Below are positions 40,672-50,480 of a stretch of DNA of 64,000 nucleotides, in pieces. This DNA comes from Odontocerum albicorne (taxonomy: Eukaryota; Arthropoda; Insecta; Trichoptera; Odontoceridae): contig OX463855.1 in the NCBI GenBank assembly GCA_949825065.1, positions 35,578,281 through 35,642,280 on the forward strand. The letters run 5' to 3'. Within the stretch, counting starts at the first letter, position 1. Each line of letters starts with the position of its first letter. The notes beneath the pieces are model-generated. The model made no database searches. It was not told the origin of the DNA and saw only the letters and a list, made by a program, of their open reading frames with translations. A program made the position numbers and the translations under genes.

Positions 40672-40860
40672 ATTGTATACAGTACAACTTGGTGAGCTTA
40701 TTTCCATGTGACAATCTCTTCCAACTTACCAGAAAAAAACTATAAAGAAACCTTAAGAGAAAATTGCACAGATTTGTAAAATCTAGATTTCATCGAGAAA
40801 CTAACCCGCTTCCCCGGGTTTAGAGGCAGGTATTTTACCAACTAGGCCACGGAGGTCGTC
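40672..40860 (-). mobile_element. SINE-1, diverged full length
   Basis: Minus-strand head (CCTCCGTGGCCTAGTTGGTA), mutated box B, body, tail, and distal TTGTACTGTATAC. Confidence 0.8.
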
Positions 40861-41320
40861 CTCCTCTTAACTAAATTGATACAATTCTATGAAATATCTT
40901 AAATAAATTCCGTCCCTTCACGATTTGGGCAAACAATAGCCAAAAAAACGCGCAAAATTATTATTTTTTACAATAATATACATTCAGCACGTTTAGGATG
41001 ACGTTCGTAACGAAAATTTTGTCGGAACGACATCTATTAAAAAATCGTGAAACTATGTTACTCTGCGAACAACCCAATATTAAATAAAATCTTTTGCTTT
41101 GAACGTTTCCCAGAGTTGTTCATTACTAAGTACCCTTTTAATATCCATTAACACTTTGTCCATTAGTCGTTACTGAAGTTGGCCAAGGGATATAGTATTC
41201 TGGATCCCGACGACTTGAAATTCCAAGTATTCTTCTTAATCGATTTTCGTCTCAGCTGTTGGCATCTTGACCTCGCTAATTGGTTCTTGACCTCTAGATT
41301 AAAATAACGTTATTCAACAA
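40861..41320. other. No gene; unassigned
   Basis: No supported feature. Confidence 0.4.
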
Positions 41321-41475
41321 TATTACATACATGCCTTTACGTCTCGCCCTTTTGGGGTAAGCAGAAAGGACAGGTATCTACGCCCTTCTATCCATGTGTA
41401 CAGCTCTCGCTTAGTCCACATTCATAATGTCATACATGCTCTCCTGTTTCTCATACTACAAATAACATTTCGGGT
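41321..41475 (-). pseudogene. RTE-type LINE 3' region fragment
   Basis: TACATGCCTTTACGTCTCGCC and CTTTTGGGGTAAGCAGAAAGG correspond to the 3' UTR end (TAAGGAAACGGCGTGATGG on plus at 52510) of the family. Confidence 0.5.
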
Positions 41476-41619
41476 AGCGTGTGCAGCTCTAGGACGCACT
41501 TGAAGACAGCCCTGTTTGTGGGAGGCCTTTTCAAAATTAATGATAACACTACACTACACCTAAAGCTGAATGTGTCACTATTACATATCGGAAGATCTAC
41601 AAAGATTTCTTTGTAGTTC

Positions 41620-41914
41620 ATTTTTAACAAACACTGTTTATTCCACTTTTTTGTGACGGTATAACCCTACCGGTTTCAAGGCTTTCACCTCATCTTCAGG
41701 GGAGCGCAAACAAGACTAAATGCTGTTCGAACTGGTACCGATATAGACACTTAACGGTTGGAGGCTGGGGGGTGAGGAAGGCTAGGGATAATTTCGGCCA
41801 AGAGCGGGGAGATTTTGGGGAAATAACTGTTCAACAGATGCTCCGATGTTTGTTAAAAATAAATTACAATGTCTTTAAACCTCCACAACGTGAATGCCTT
41901 AACTATAAACAACA
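41620..41914. mobile_element. PLE-a inverted unit with 12-bp target duplication
   Basis: Flanked by TCTTTGTAGTTC at 41608-41619 and 41915-41926. 41625-41850 is minus-orientation PLE-a (tail start, hammerhead, and the end of the endonuclease frame encoding NTYFPKISPL-like residues). 41851-41910 is the plus-orientation 3' tail. Same arrangement as 39691-39967. Confidence 0.88.
41668..41699 (-). ncRNA. Hammerhead-like motif (PLE-a)
   Basis: Identical in core and hairpin to the motif at 38345-38376, with CCC and GGG available for helix I. Confidence 0.65.
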
Positions 41915-42015
41915 TCTTTGTAGTTCGTCTTCCCTTGTTAACTTGTCTGCGATTTTCTTAAACATATACAGATGCGGGGAAGTACCTAATCTAATGACTG
42001 CAGTCACCACCTTCT

Positions 42016-42135
42016 AATCCTTACACTCAACTTTTGTATATTTATCTTAATCTGTCAATAATAGCGGGTTTAAATACCGAGTTAGAGCACCCTTGAGGAG
42101 AGTCTGCTTTCTAAACGGGTCTATATACGAGTATA
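42016..42135 (+). repeat. Dispersed repeat shared with 12251-12380
   Basis: Contains CCGAGTTAGAGCACCCTTG and GGAGAGTCTGCTTTC, colinear with the other copy. Class unknown. Confidence 0.5.
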
Positions 42136-42139
42136 TTGT

Positions 42140-42690
42140 CCTTAAATTATGAATACTGCTTTAGATTTTCACGCTTGTCTATCCATGTACACAGTCTCGC
42201 CTCATCCACATTCATACATATTGTCATACATGATCTCTTGTTTATTATACTACTTACCTTTTATCACAATTACACGTTATCCAATTATATACTTCCACTC
42301 TTTTCTCGACAATTCTATACAAATATATTTCTTTCGTCTATCTTCTCGCAACTAATTTTCTCAATGTGTCCAAACCGTATCTTGTTTCTTAATTATACAT
42401 GAAACATCTTCACAAACATTCCTACACATCCATCACTAACAAACAGTTCTCCTTTATCCGATCATTCATTACTCGATCAAACATTGAAATACCAGATATT
42501 CTAGTCAAGTCACACATTTATTGACTCCCATTAATTGATCAGACATCTCTTCCACACATCAATGTTGGCACTAGCACACCACTGTGCAAAATATTTTTTA
42601 AATATTTTCTGCGATTAATTTATTGGCAAAAACTGTACCAAGTACGCCCATTAACCTCTTATTCAATCGTATGTAATATGTTATCACACG
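42140..42690 (-). pseudogene. RTE-type LINE fragment
   Basis: Same family as 45672-46330 (GTCCAAACCGTATCTTG, CACACATCAATGTTGG, TGGCACTAGCAC). Open plus frames here are antisense. No intact domain. Confidence 0.55.
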
Positions 42691-42825
42691 CAATAAAAAT
42701 AAAAGCCGTATAATTTGACAATTTGACGGTAATTTTACCGGTAAAAAATAACCGAAAACAGTTGACTTATTGTATAATAAGAGTATACTAATTAACTAAC
42801 TCGGATTGATTTACAAATTAAAATA

Positions 42826-44101
42826 TTGGGTCCTTACATGTGAAATTGGCGTTTTGTTTGGGAGGAACATAAAGTTGATTTTTTTTTAATATAATATATT
42901 TATTTAATCAAAGTATGTACCATTGCTATCTATGCACTTTTGCCATCTCATAGGTAGTTCATCGATCCCTTTACTAAAAAAACCATTCGGACGGGAATCA
43001 ATAAAATCTTTGAAGTCGGTTTGGACTGCCCCATCGGAGTTGAATTTTTTCCCTTGCAAGAAGTTATCCAAATTTCGAAAAAAATAGTAATCTGTTGGGG
43101 CAAGGTACGGAGAGTACGGTGGATGTCTTAGACATTCCAATTGAAGCTCTTCTAATTTGGTAGCCGTCTGTTGTGCAGTGTGTGGTCTAGCGTTATCATG
43201 AAGCAGCAGTGGCCTAGAGCGATTAACCAGCCTCGGTTGTTTAGCAGCTAGCTTTTCCATCATGGTTTGCAGTTGCTGACAATAGACATCTGCCGTAATC
43301 GTCTGGCCAGATTTAAGAAAGCTGTAGTGAACGACACCAGCACTAGTCCACCAAACGCTCACAAGTAACTTTTTTGGAGTCAATTTTCGCTTGGGGCATG
43401 GTTTGGCTGGTTCGGCAGGGTTCAGCCATTGCGATGAGCGCTTCCGATTATCATACAGGATCCACTTTTCATCACAGGTAATGATTCGATTCAAAATCCC
43501 TTCATTATTGTGCCGGTTGAGTAATGCAACGCAGCAGTCAACGCGCGTTTGTTGATTTGCTTCACTCAATTCGTGAGGTACCCACCTTTCAAGCTTTTTC
43601 ACCTTCCCAATTTGCTTCAAGTGGATTAAAACAGTTTTATCACTAACACCGCAGCCTGCAGCTAACTCGGACGTGGTTTGCGATGGATCCGCTTCCACAA
43701 TAGCCTTCAATTCTTCATTATCAACTTTCTCCACGGGGCTTGTTCTGCAGGTCGAAATTTCCAGAACGAAAACGTTGGAACCAAAAACGCACTGTGTTTT
43801 CTTTTGCGGCACCGTCACCATACACATCATTAATCCTTCGAGCCGTTTCTGCAGCACTGGTGCCACGGTGGAACTCGTACTCGTAAATAACGCCATATTT
43901 CAAGTTTTCCATTTTGTAAACTGAGTGACGCAAAGAAAAAAAACAATTGAGGAAAAAACAAATGAATTATAATTTTCGAAACACAAATACTTGAGTAAAT
44001 AGCTGTATAAATTTGAATTTGAAATTCCTAACCAAAGAGAAGATATTTGAGATCAAAGTTGCCAGTACGGCAAAACGCCGGTTTCGTATGTGGGGACCTA
44101 A
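42826..44101 (-). mobile_element. Second long mariner copy, 1276 bp
   Basis: TA at 42824-42825 and 44102-44103. Inverted ends are as in the copy at 23865. Near-identical over its length except an 11-bp deletion near 43728 and scattered substitutions. Confidence 0.95.
42904..43933 (-). pseudogene. Mariner transposase, frameshifted by an 11-bp deletion
   Basis: The correct N-terminus is 43721-43933 (MRHSVYKMENLKYGVIYEYE through FQRFRSGNFDLQNKPRG). An 11-bp deletion removes part of the PRGRPETKV region and shifts the frame. The rest continues at 42904-43715 with VDNEELKAI to DSNGTYFD. An ATG at 43894 opens a frame that joins out-of-frame residues to the C-terminal part; that N-terminus is not transposase sequence. 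The catalytic Asp residues in TCDEKW, HDNARP and APTDYY remain. The conserved SPDLAP is SPYLAP. Confidence 0.92.
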
Positions 44102-44204
44102 TATTATCCTCAGTTAATGATTTTTGTTCTAGTATGTCGAAAAAATCTAAAATGAAACAGTGACGGTCGTCGAAATTTTTCGCGACACCCGTGTGATTAA
44201 ATTT

Positions 44205-44399
44205 GTTGTATACAGTACAACCTGGTGGGTTTATTGACATGTGGCAATATCTTCCAACCAACCAGAAAGATGTTAAATAAGTCTTAAGTGAAAACCAGAC
44301 TGTAAACCTTTTTGAAAAAAATCTGGGTTCCAACGGGAATCGAACCCGCAACTTCCGGGTTTGGAGACAAGCGTCTTACCAACTGGGCCACGGAAGTAG
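44205..44399 (-). mobile_element. SINE-1, full length
   Basis: Minus head with box B (GGGTTCGATTCCC inverted near 44338), body, tail and distal TTGTACTGTATACAAC. Confidence 0.85.
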
Positions 44400-44438
44400 T
44401 GATTCTATTAAATGTAAAATTTATATATTGCAAATCGC

Positions 44439-44472
44439 AACGGCGTTTCAACACTTGCTGTGTTATCATCAG
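44439..44472 (-). ncRNA. Hammerhead-like motif of a second PLE lineage (PLE-b)
   Basis: Minus strand CTGATGA, TAACACAGCAAGTGTT, GAAA, CGCCG, TT. Helix II is AACAC/GTGTT (5 bp) after one unpaired base, as in PLE-a. Helix III can form ACG/CGT. It lies downstream of a GIY-YIG remnant in the same orientation. Confidence 0.65.
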
Positions 44473-44499
44473 GTGAGTTGTCAAGAACATGTTAATTAC

Positions 44500-44893
44500 A
44501 CCAAGTACGAGTATATGTTAATTACACCATGAAGTGTGTTGTTTACGTATAAAATAGAATATAAGTGTCTATATAATGTGTTGTTTGTTACTAAGGGGAA
44601 ATAGGGTTAAAAGCGGAGAAGAGAAAAAAATTAATTAATTATTTATGATATTTTTGTTTTGTTTGTTTCTCTTAAGTATTTCAATGGTTTCTAAGCTTTT
44701 AATGTAGAATATGTGTTCGATAAGTGTTATATTTTTGTGTTTATTGGGTGTGAAAACGAGTGATGTGTTAGAAGGTGTTCAGCTCACTCAGAAAAAATAT
44801 GTTTTGTTTTTATTATCTAATGTTTTCTTTAATTCGTTCCTTGTTGTCATACCTACGTACACCGCATTACAATGATTGTAGGCGTAGAAGACA
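44500..44893 (-). pseudogene. PLE-b GIY-YIG endonuclease remnant
   Basis: The minus strand from 44893 reads FYAYNHCNAVYVGMTTRNEL, the YVG..TTR core of a GIY-YIG domain preceded by a Cys, as in PLE endonucleases. After two stops it resumes with NITLIEHIFYIKSLETIEIL and KRNKQNKNIINN, ending at a stop near 44640. This resembles the C-terminal Glu-containing helix. Too decayed to be functional and clearly not PLE-a. Confidence 0.6.
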
Positions 44894-45057
44894 GAGCGCT
44901 AGACTTACTCGTATCTATCTGGACACACGTCCTTAGCCGTTTCTACATTCATACACCTTTTCATATAACTTTAACGATTTCTCTGACTTTCTACGTTTTC
45001 TTCTTTTAAAATACCTTCTTCTTCTTCTTAAACTTTCTGTAGACTTTCAAGAGTCTG

Positions 45058-45660
45058 TTACTGCAGGATTGTCCTCCTGTGATGCTGAGCTCCAGCTATC
45101 TCTCCATCGTTTCCGGGTCTCCCTGGTGGACGCCGTCCATCCGGCACCTCATGCAGAGCTATGTATGGAATTCTTGTGGAATTCATTCTCTGTACATGTT
45201 GGTACCAGTATCGTCGACGCTGTCGTCCCCATCTGACCACATCTTGGACCTCACAGACCTCTCGGATTGTGGTGTTCCTTACACGATCACGCAAAGTCTT
45301 CCCAGCAATAGCACGAAGAGTTCTCATTTCCGTTGTCCTTAGTATACTTTTTGTCCTGACAGTGTCCGCCCTCGCTTAGATGCCATATGTGAGGATAGAT
45401 CGCACACAGGTCTTATAAATGCGTACCTTGCTATCCGTTCTCATATCTTTATTCCTCCATATGACATCTCTCAGGCAGCCCGCCACAACTGCAGCTTTAT
45501 CTACCTGAGGCCTTACTTCTCTGGGGAGGTCATGAGAGCTGAGCAGTTCACTGCCAAGATATCTGAACTGGGTTGCTTGTTCAATTGGCTCGTCACGTAC
45601 TGAAATTCTGCACTTTGAAGGGTCTTTGGAGAATGTCATACACTTGGTTTTTGCTACGAG
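45058..45660 (-). pseudogene. RTE-h LINE (BovB/HmRTE-like), RT C-terminus, frameshifted
   Basis: The minus strand encodes FRYLGSELLSSHDLPREV, GCLRDVIWRNKDM and KVRIYKTCVRSILTYGI, then after a frame break near 45350 MRTLRAIAGKTLRDRVRNT, DVVRWGRQRRRYWYQHVQRM and DGRRPPGRP. These blocks are typical of insect RTE reverse transcriptases. No RT core or endonuclease. Relative of 53690-54125. Confidence 0.85.
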
Positions 45661-45671
45661 TTTTTAGCTAC

Positions 45672-46330
45672 TTTTAGAATATAATTCACTTAATCCAACC
45701 ATACTTTCATTGGTCTTTCTCTACCACGCCTTTCATTCACATTTGATCTGTATGTTTGTTTTGTTAGTCTCTTTATTCATTCGTTCTATATGCCCAAACC
45801 ATCTCACAGTACTCTTCTTCATCTTACTCAACACATCAAACTTAAGTTCACATTTATCCCTAACACTATTCCTTATTCTGTCATACATTGTCATTCCATG
45901 TATTCTTCTCAGTGTACGCGTTTATACAGAATTTACTCAGTTTTTTTCATTATATTTCGAGGTCTACGTTTCACTCCCATACATCAATGTTGGTACTAAA
46001 ATACTGTTGTTAAATATCAACTTAGCAGATTTACATACTGCCCCTTTCGAGTATATATGTTTTAGTACGCCATTGACTTTGTTTTTTAATGCTACACGTC
46101 GTTAGATATCCCTCGTTGGTATTACAGAATCTGAGAAAATACTAAGTAGCAGAATACTTCAATTTGCTATTCTATTCTTTCATTACTCTCCCATTTACTC
46201 TTCACACCTTGACTTCTAAACACACTTTTCCACGTTCACGTTTCACTTCTATACATCACATTTAGTACTAAATTACTGAGGTAAACTATCATCATCTTAG
46301 CTGATTTTGATACTATTCGATTTAAGTATA
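45672..46330 (-). pseudogene. RTE-type LINE fragment
   Basis: Minus strand GKGVVEKDQ..YGWIK-like end, then conserved family segments (CACATTTGATCTG, CATACATCAATGTTGGTACT). It passes directly into the minisatellite at 46331, whose unit derives from it. Confidence 0.6.
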
Positions 46331-46720
46331 TGTGTTTTATCTATTCGATTCAAGAATATCTATCCGTTTTATCTATCCAATTCAAATATATGTGTTTTAT
46401 CCATCCGATTCAAGAATATGTGTTTTATCTATCCAATTAAAATATAAGTGTTTTATCTATCCGATTCAAGAATATCTATCCGTTTTATCTATCCAATTCA
46501 AGTATATGTGTTTTATCCATCCGATTCAAGAATATGTGTTTTATCTATCCAATTCAAATATAAGTGTTTTATCTATCCGATTCAAGAATATCTATCCGTT
46601 TTATCTATCCAATTCAAGTATAAGTGTTTTATCCATCCGATTCAAGAATATGTGTTTTATCTATCCAATTCAAATATAAGTGTTTTATCTATCCGATTCA
46701 AGTATATGTGTTTTAGTGTC
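46331..46720 (+). repeat. Minisatellite, 29-bp units in a 116-bp higher-order repeat
   Basis: GATTCAAGAATATCTATCCG recurs at 46347, 46463 and 46579, 116 bp apart, with three other approximately 28-29-bp units in between. Both edges match the RTE family sequence around GAGTATATATGTTTTAGT. Confidence 0.92.
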
Positions 46721-47099
46721 CCATTTATTTTCGTCAGCATTTGTATTTATTTATACTTGGATATTTTTTTTCTTATACTGGAATCAAAACTTGTCAGCCT
46801 ACTCTAGTTTAAGGAGTGTCTGAAAGGTCAGGACAGGTGGAAGGTAAGATGGGGGAAGCTCACATCCTGGTCTCGCTCAGGCGCGCACCGCCAACGCAGA
46901 CTCTCCCACGGACATTAGCGTTCCCACCCGATCTGTTGCCATACACAATACCTCTGCTATAAGCCCGACAGGCTTGGTTGACTTCTTTCTTCCTGCAAGC
47001 CGTCATGACGTATTTATCAGTTTATTGGCAATCATTATTATGAATGTAGGTCTTCAAGGTTAAAATATCTAAGAAATTTCAAGCTTCTACTCCAATTAG
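46721..47099. other. No gene; GC-richer unassigned stretch
   Basis: 46800-46980 is richer in GC than its surroundings but has no frame I recognise. Confidence 0.4.
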
Positions 47100-47310
47100 C
47101 AGTGACTTGACTGAGTGGTTAAGTATTATGAAAGGAGTAAAGCAAGGATGCGTTATGTCATCTTGGTCGTTTAATATCTACATTGGTACATGTATGAAGA
47201 AACTACAGAGATCAATGGGTTGTCTACAAATGTCGAATGGTAATGTATGCGGAGTTCTGTATGCAAATAAAGTAGAATTTAGATTAATTGCTATAATATG
47301 CAGATGACAT

Positions 47311-48109
47311 TTTTTTTTAAACTCCATTTATTAATTTCTTCAGGTCCTTTGTACATCACAGGTTTCCTTAATTCGTACAAGGACCAAACATAACAAGTAC
47401 AAAAAAATCACGTATAAAACAGTACAATATTTTTAGACTTATAAAGAATATTGTAAAAATGTATATGTTACACTAAAATACTATGACAAAATGTAGCCTG
47501 TAAGATAATAAAGGGTCTTTGAAATTGAGCGTTTTTTTAAATTTTTGGATAAAACACAAATGGCGTCGCGAACTTGCCTGGGTCTTGTGACATTTGAGAA
47601 GTGTAATGTATGACATTTATAAAGATAGAGTCGTATACAATACAACAACGCGTTCAAATTGTTGAATTATTTTATGTATTGTAATATCCGGAAACGGTGA
47701 TGTTAATTGGCCACCAATATCATGTCATCTGAGACCGTTGGACTATTTTCTCTGGGATTACGTGAAAAGCCAGGTCTATAAAAATGACCCCCGATTAATT
47801 CCTGAGCTGAAGGACGAAATTATTCGCGTTATTGGTGAGATAGAACCGCAATTATGCCAAAATGTCATCGAAAATTTTGACAAAAGAGTGAAAATCTGTG
47901 GAGCTGCAAGAAGTGGACATTTGGCGGATATTGTTTTTTTTTATTTAAATGTCATACATTATACTTCATGACCAATAAAATTTTTTTTTAAATAAAAGCA
48001 ATTTGTGCTTTTTATTCATGAATTAAAAAAATTGGAATTAAAAATCCGCTCAATTTGAAAGACCCTTTATAAAAAGTTTAAATTATTTCAAGTACTACAC
48101 TAAATTCAA
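47311..48109 (-). mobile_element. Retroposed segment with 3' A-run and 5-bp duplication, itself interrupted
   Basis: Flanked by GACAT (47306-47310, 48110-48114). On the minus strand it ends AATAAATGGAGTTTAAAAAA, an A-run as left by LINE-type reverse transcription. About 240 bp remain once the nested DNA element is removed. Source unknown. Confidence 0.65.
47511..48067 (+). mobile_element. Tc1/mariner-superfamily deletion derivative, 557 bp
   Basis: Ends AAGGGTCTTTGAAATTGAGC and, inverted, AAGGGTCTTTCAAATTGAGC, with TA at 47509-47510 and 48068-48069. 47738-47971 encodes a transposase C-terminus (MDYFLWDYVKSQVYKN, EIEPQLCQNVIENFDKRV). The DYFLWDYV pattern is seen in insect DDE_3-type transposases. 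The rest of the gene is deleted. Confidence 0.85.
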
Positions 48110-48479
48110 GACATGGTAATGTTGGCGGAGGGTAAAGATGAATTACAATTACAGAGTTTGATAAGTAAATTGTATGAGAGATGCGAAGAGAAAGATCTGG
48201 GAATGAATGTTGTGAAATCCAATGGCATGGTGATAGAAAAGTGTGGAAAGAAAAGTAAATGGGTTATATGGGTGAACAATGAAAGATTGGACCAAGTTGA
48301 AGAATTCTGTTTTTAGTAAGTATTTTCTCAGATCATGGTACGAGAGATTACTAATAATGACGTGTAGTGATAGAAAACGAAGTCAATGAGACATAAAAAC
48401 ATATACTCGAACTGGACAGTATATATGGTAAATCTGTCCACAATAGTATTTTATGGGAGTGAAATATAGACGTAGAAAG

Positions 48480-48690
48480 ATATTGAACTAAAAAACGAAT
48501 AAGTGCTATATAAATTAAATGTATGCACTTAGAAGAATATATGGGGCGACAATGTATGACAGAAAATGGAATGAAGTTAAATGATAGTTAGGGATGAATG
48601 AAGATAATGAAGAAGATAATAAGAGGATATTTTGTATAGTGCCGTTTAGAGAGCAGACTCTCCGTAAGGGTGCTTAAAAGGGATATTGCG
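48480..48690 (+). pseudogene. RTE-type LINE 3' region
   Basis: GAAGAATATATGGGGCGACAATG and a decayed DEDNEEDNKR-like segment match the family (52210-52260). Then TATAGTGCCGTTTAGAGAGC, a block shared with 53365 and 53625. Confidence 0.5.
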
Positions 48691-48707
48691 TGATGATGAT
48701 GAAAAAT

Positions 48708-48905
48708 GACGATTTCCGTGGCCTAGTTTATCAGGCGCTTGCCTTCTTACCCGCGGGTTACGGGTTGATAGCCGTTGAAACCTAGATTTTTTTAATAAAA
48801 AATCAGCCTAGTTATTATTCAAGACCTCTTTTTCATATTTCTAGTTGGTTGGAAGAGATTGCCACATGGCAATACGCCCGCCAGGTTGTAATGTATGCAA
48901 CAAAA
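48708..48905 (+). mobile_element. SINE-1, diverged
   Basis: Head (TTTCCGTGGCCTAGTTTATC), degenerate box B, body, tail (GTTGGTTGGAAGAGATTGCC). Confidence 0.8.
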
Positions 48906-49139
48906 ATTAAGAAAGCAAAACTGACCATCAACATCTGATCATTGTTATGACCAGCAACGTCTTTAGAACAAAAGATGTTTATACCATAATGTTACGCAGA
49001 ATTATGAAATGCCAAACGATTTGGGAGTCGGCTCGCACATGTGCTGTTATAACGAGGATATTTTGTGTGTCGAGTCCAGAGCAGAGCTGGGACTAGGCGT
49101 TTTGGTGCCTGAAGCACCCGTTCAAAAACACGCACCCCT

Positions 49140-49260
49140 AAAGGATTTTTAAGATGGCTTGGACATGTGGAGAGAATATCGACCAAATGGACCAGATTTT
49201 GAAAGAAAGTAAAGTGAAAAGTATGCATAATAGAAGATTTTGCATTACGAGATGTATGAA
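49140..49260 (+). pseudogene. RTE-type LINE fragment
   Basis: RWLGHVERISTKW-like reading resembles the GHVxRM region of RTE polyproteins. Short and decayed. Confidence 0.4.
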
Positions 49261-49419
49261 TGTGGAGGAGGCGAAGGGTGTGTGATTAGATAGAAAAGTT
49301 TTTAGATTTGTTCTTTCTGCTTATTCCTCAAGGGGCACTGCGTGATAATATGTATGTATGTGTGAAAGGGATGCTATTATATGATACTCGTATATTATAT
49401 AATTACGACGTTTTTGTAA

Positions 49420-50480
49420 CTATTAAAAATCTGATCTATTTTGTCCAGATATTGTCTCCACATGTCCAAACCATCTTAACCTTTCCCTTCCTGTGCTAAA
49501 AAAAATCTGCGCGTTCCGGTGCTGTGTATTCAATACACATCAATACACAAGTAAAAATGAGCGATTTAAAATCGGTAAAATAAGAATATTCATAGCCAAT
49601 CGCTTAAATTAATTAAATTTGAAGTCAAAAGTGATAATAATTTAAATTTAATTGCTGAAAACATGAAAAAAACATTGGCCGACGTTCACAAAACGGGCGA
49701 AGAGACCACCTCAAATGAATGCCCGCGAACTACTGAGACGGGACTCGGAACACTAACACTGTGTATGTTATACCTCAAAGGAAGAAACAACTGCGAACTG
49801 AGACTCTATTTCTTGCGTTCCCATATACCGAAGTAGAGTGAGAGTAAGAAGTGAATAGCGTCGCTTCCTCACCCATAGCGGCTGTTTAAAATGAATATAC
49901 CTACGTCACACACTAGCACACGTTTGATTGTATTGGTGAATTTATTCCCGATTTTCACAAAATATATCTGATGTGGCCGATAAGTGCTAATTATTATTAA
50001 TATTATTTTTTCATTCAATGTGTAAATGTATTATGGAGGAATATCTAAAATCTGAACCCAGTATTTGTTATATTTATAGAGATATTGAAGTTTTTAGAAG
50101 CAATGTGTACTAGTTACACATCACAGGGAATGACGGGTTAAAACTCTTTTCTTCATCTTACTTAAAACGTCTATTTTATCAATGCATTTATTTCTGAGGC
50201 CTTCTTTCAAACATTGACACTCCACAAATTTTACATAGTGCACGCATCTCCACAGCATTAATCTTACTCTTATAATTCTTCTACCAAGTCCATGTTTCAC
50301 TTCCGTATATCGAGGTGGGTGCCAACACACTAATATGTATTGTATTTTTTGCTAGTCTGTATTACGCGGTTCTTGTATATAACATTAAGTGCTCCGTTTA
50401 CCTTGTTCTCTATCGCTACCTTTATAATGCCCTTTTCAACTCACCCATCACAGCATCCCTTACAATATATTGATACGTAC
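49420..50480 (-). pseudogene. RTE-type LINE fragment split by a TTAA MITE
   Basis: 49460-49476 (GTCCAAACCATC) and 50142 onward (ACTCTTTTCTTCATCTTACT) are continuous in the relative at 45793-45830. They are separated here by the 658-bp MITE and its TTAA. Confidence 0.6.
49480..50137 (-). mobile_element. TTAA-flanked MITE, 658 bp (piggyBac-like ends)
   Basis: TTAA at 49476-49479 and 50138-50141. Ends CCTTTCCCTTCCTGTGC and, inverted, CCCGTCATTCCCTGTG. Inverted relative of 5603-6204. No transposase. Confidence 0.85.

Larger units (their letters stand above)
41530..42015 (-). repeat. Dispersed repeat R, copy 3, split by a PLE insertion
   Basis: 41530-41619 and 41915-42015 together reproduce the uninterrupted sequence of 12463-12660 in inverse. 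The break coincides with a 12-bp duplication. Confidence 0.8.
47100..48320 (+). pseudogene. RTE-type LINE, RT palm region, split by insertions
   Basis: 47107-47310 encodes MKGVKQGCVMSSWSFNIY (RT motif with GVRQGC) and, after decay, ATGCAGATGACAT, which would encode the YADDM active site. It resumes at 48110 with MVMLAEGKDELQLQSLISKL and KDLGMNVVKSNGMVIE. The two halves abut exactly at a duplicated GACAT. The nearby relative at 32343 shows the uninterrupted YADDMVVLAE. Confidence 0.85.

Noticed and set aside
43721..43896. N-terminus of the 330-codon mariner frame as a novel transposase variant
   Set aside because: It is an out-of-frame reading caused by the 11-bp deletion; the true N-terminus lies in another frame at 43721-43933.
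46332..46807. Two overlapping plus-strand frames of 115 and 119 codons
   Set aside because: They translate the 29-bp minisatellite; the same repeat is read in two frames.
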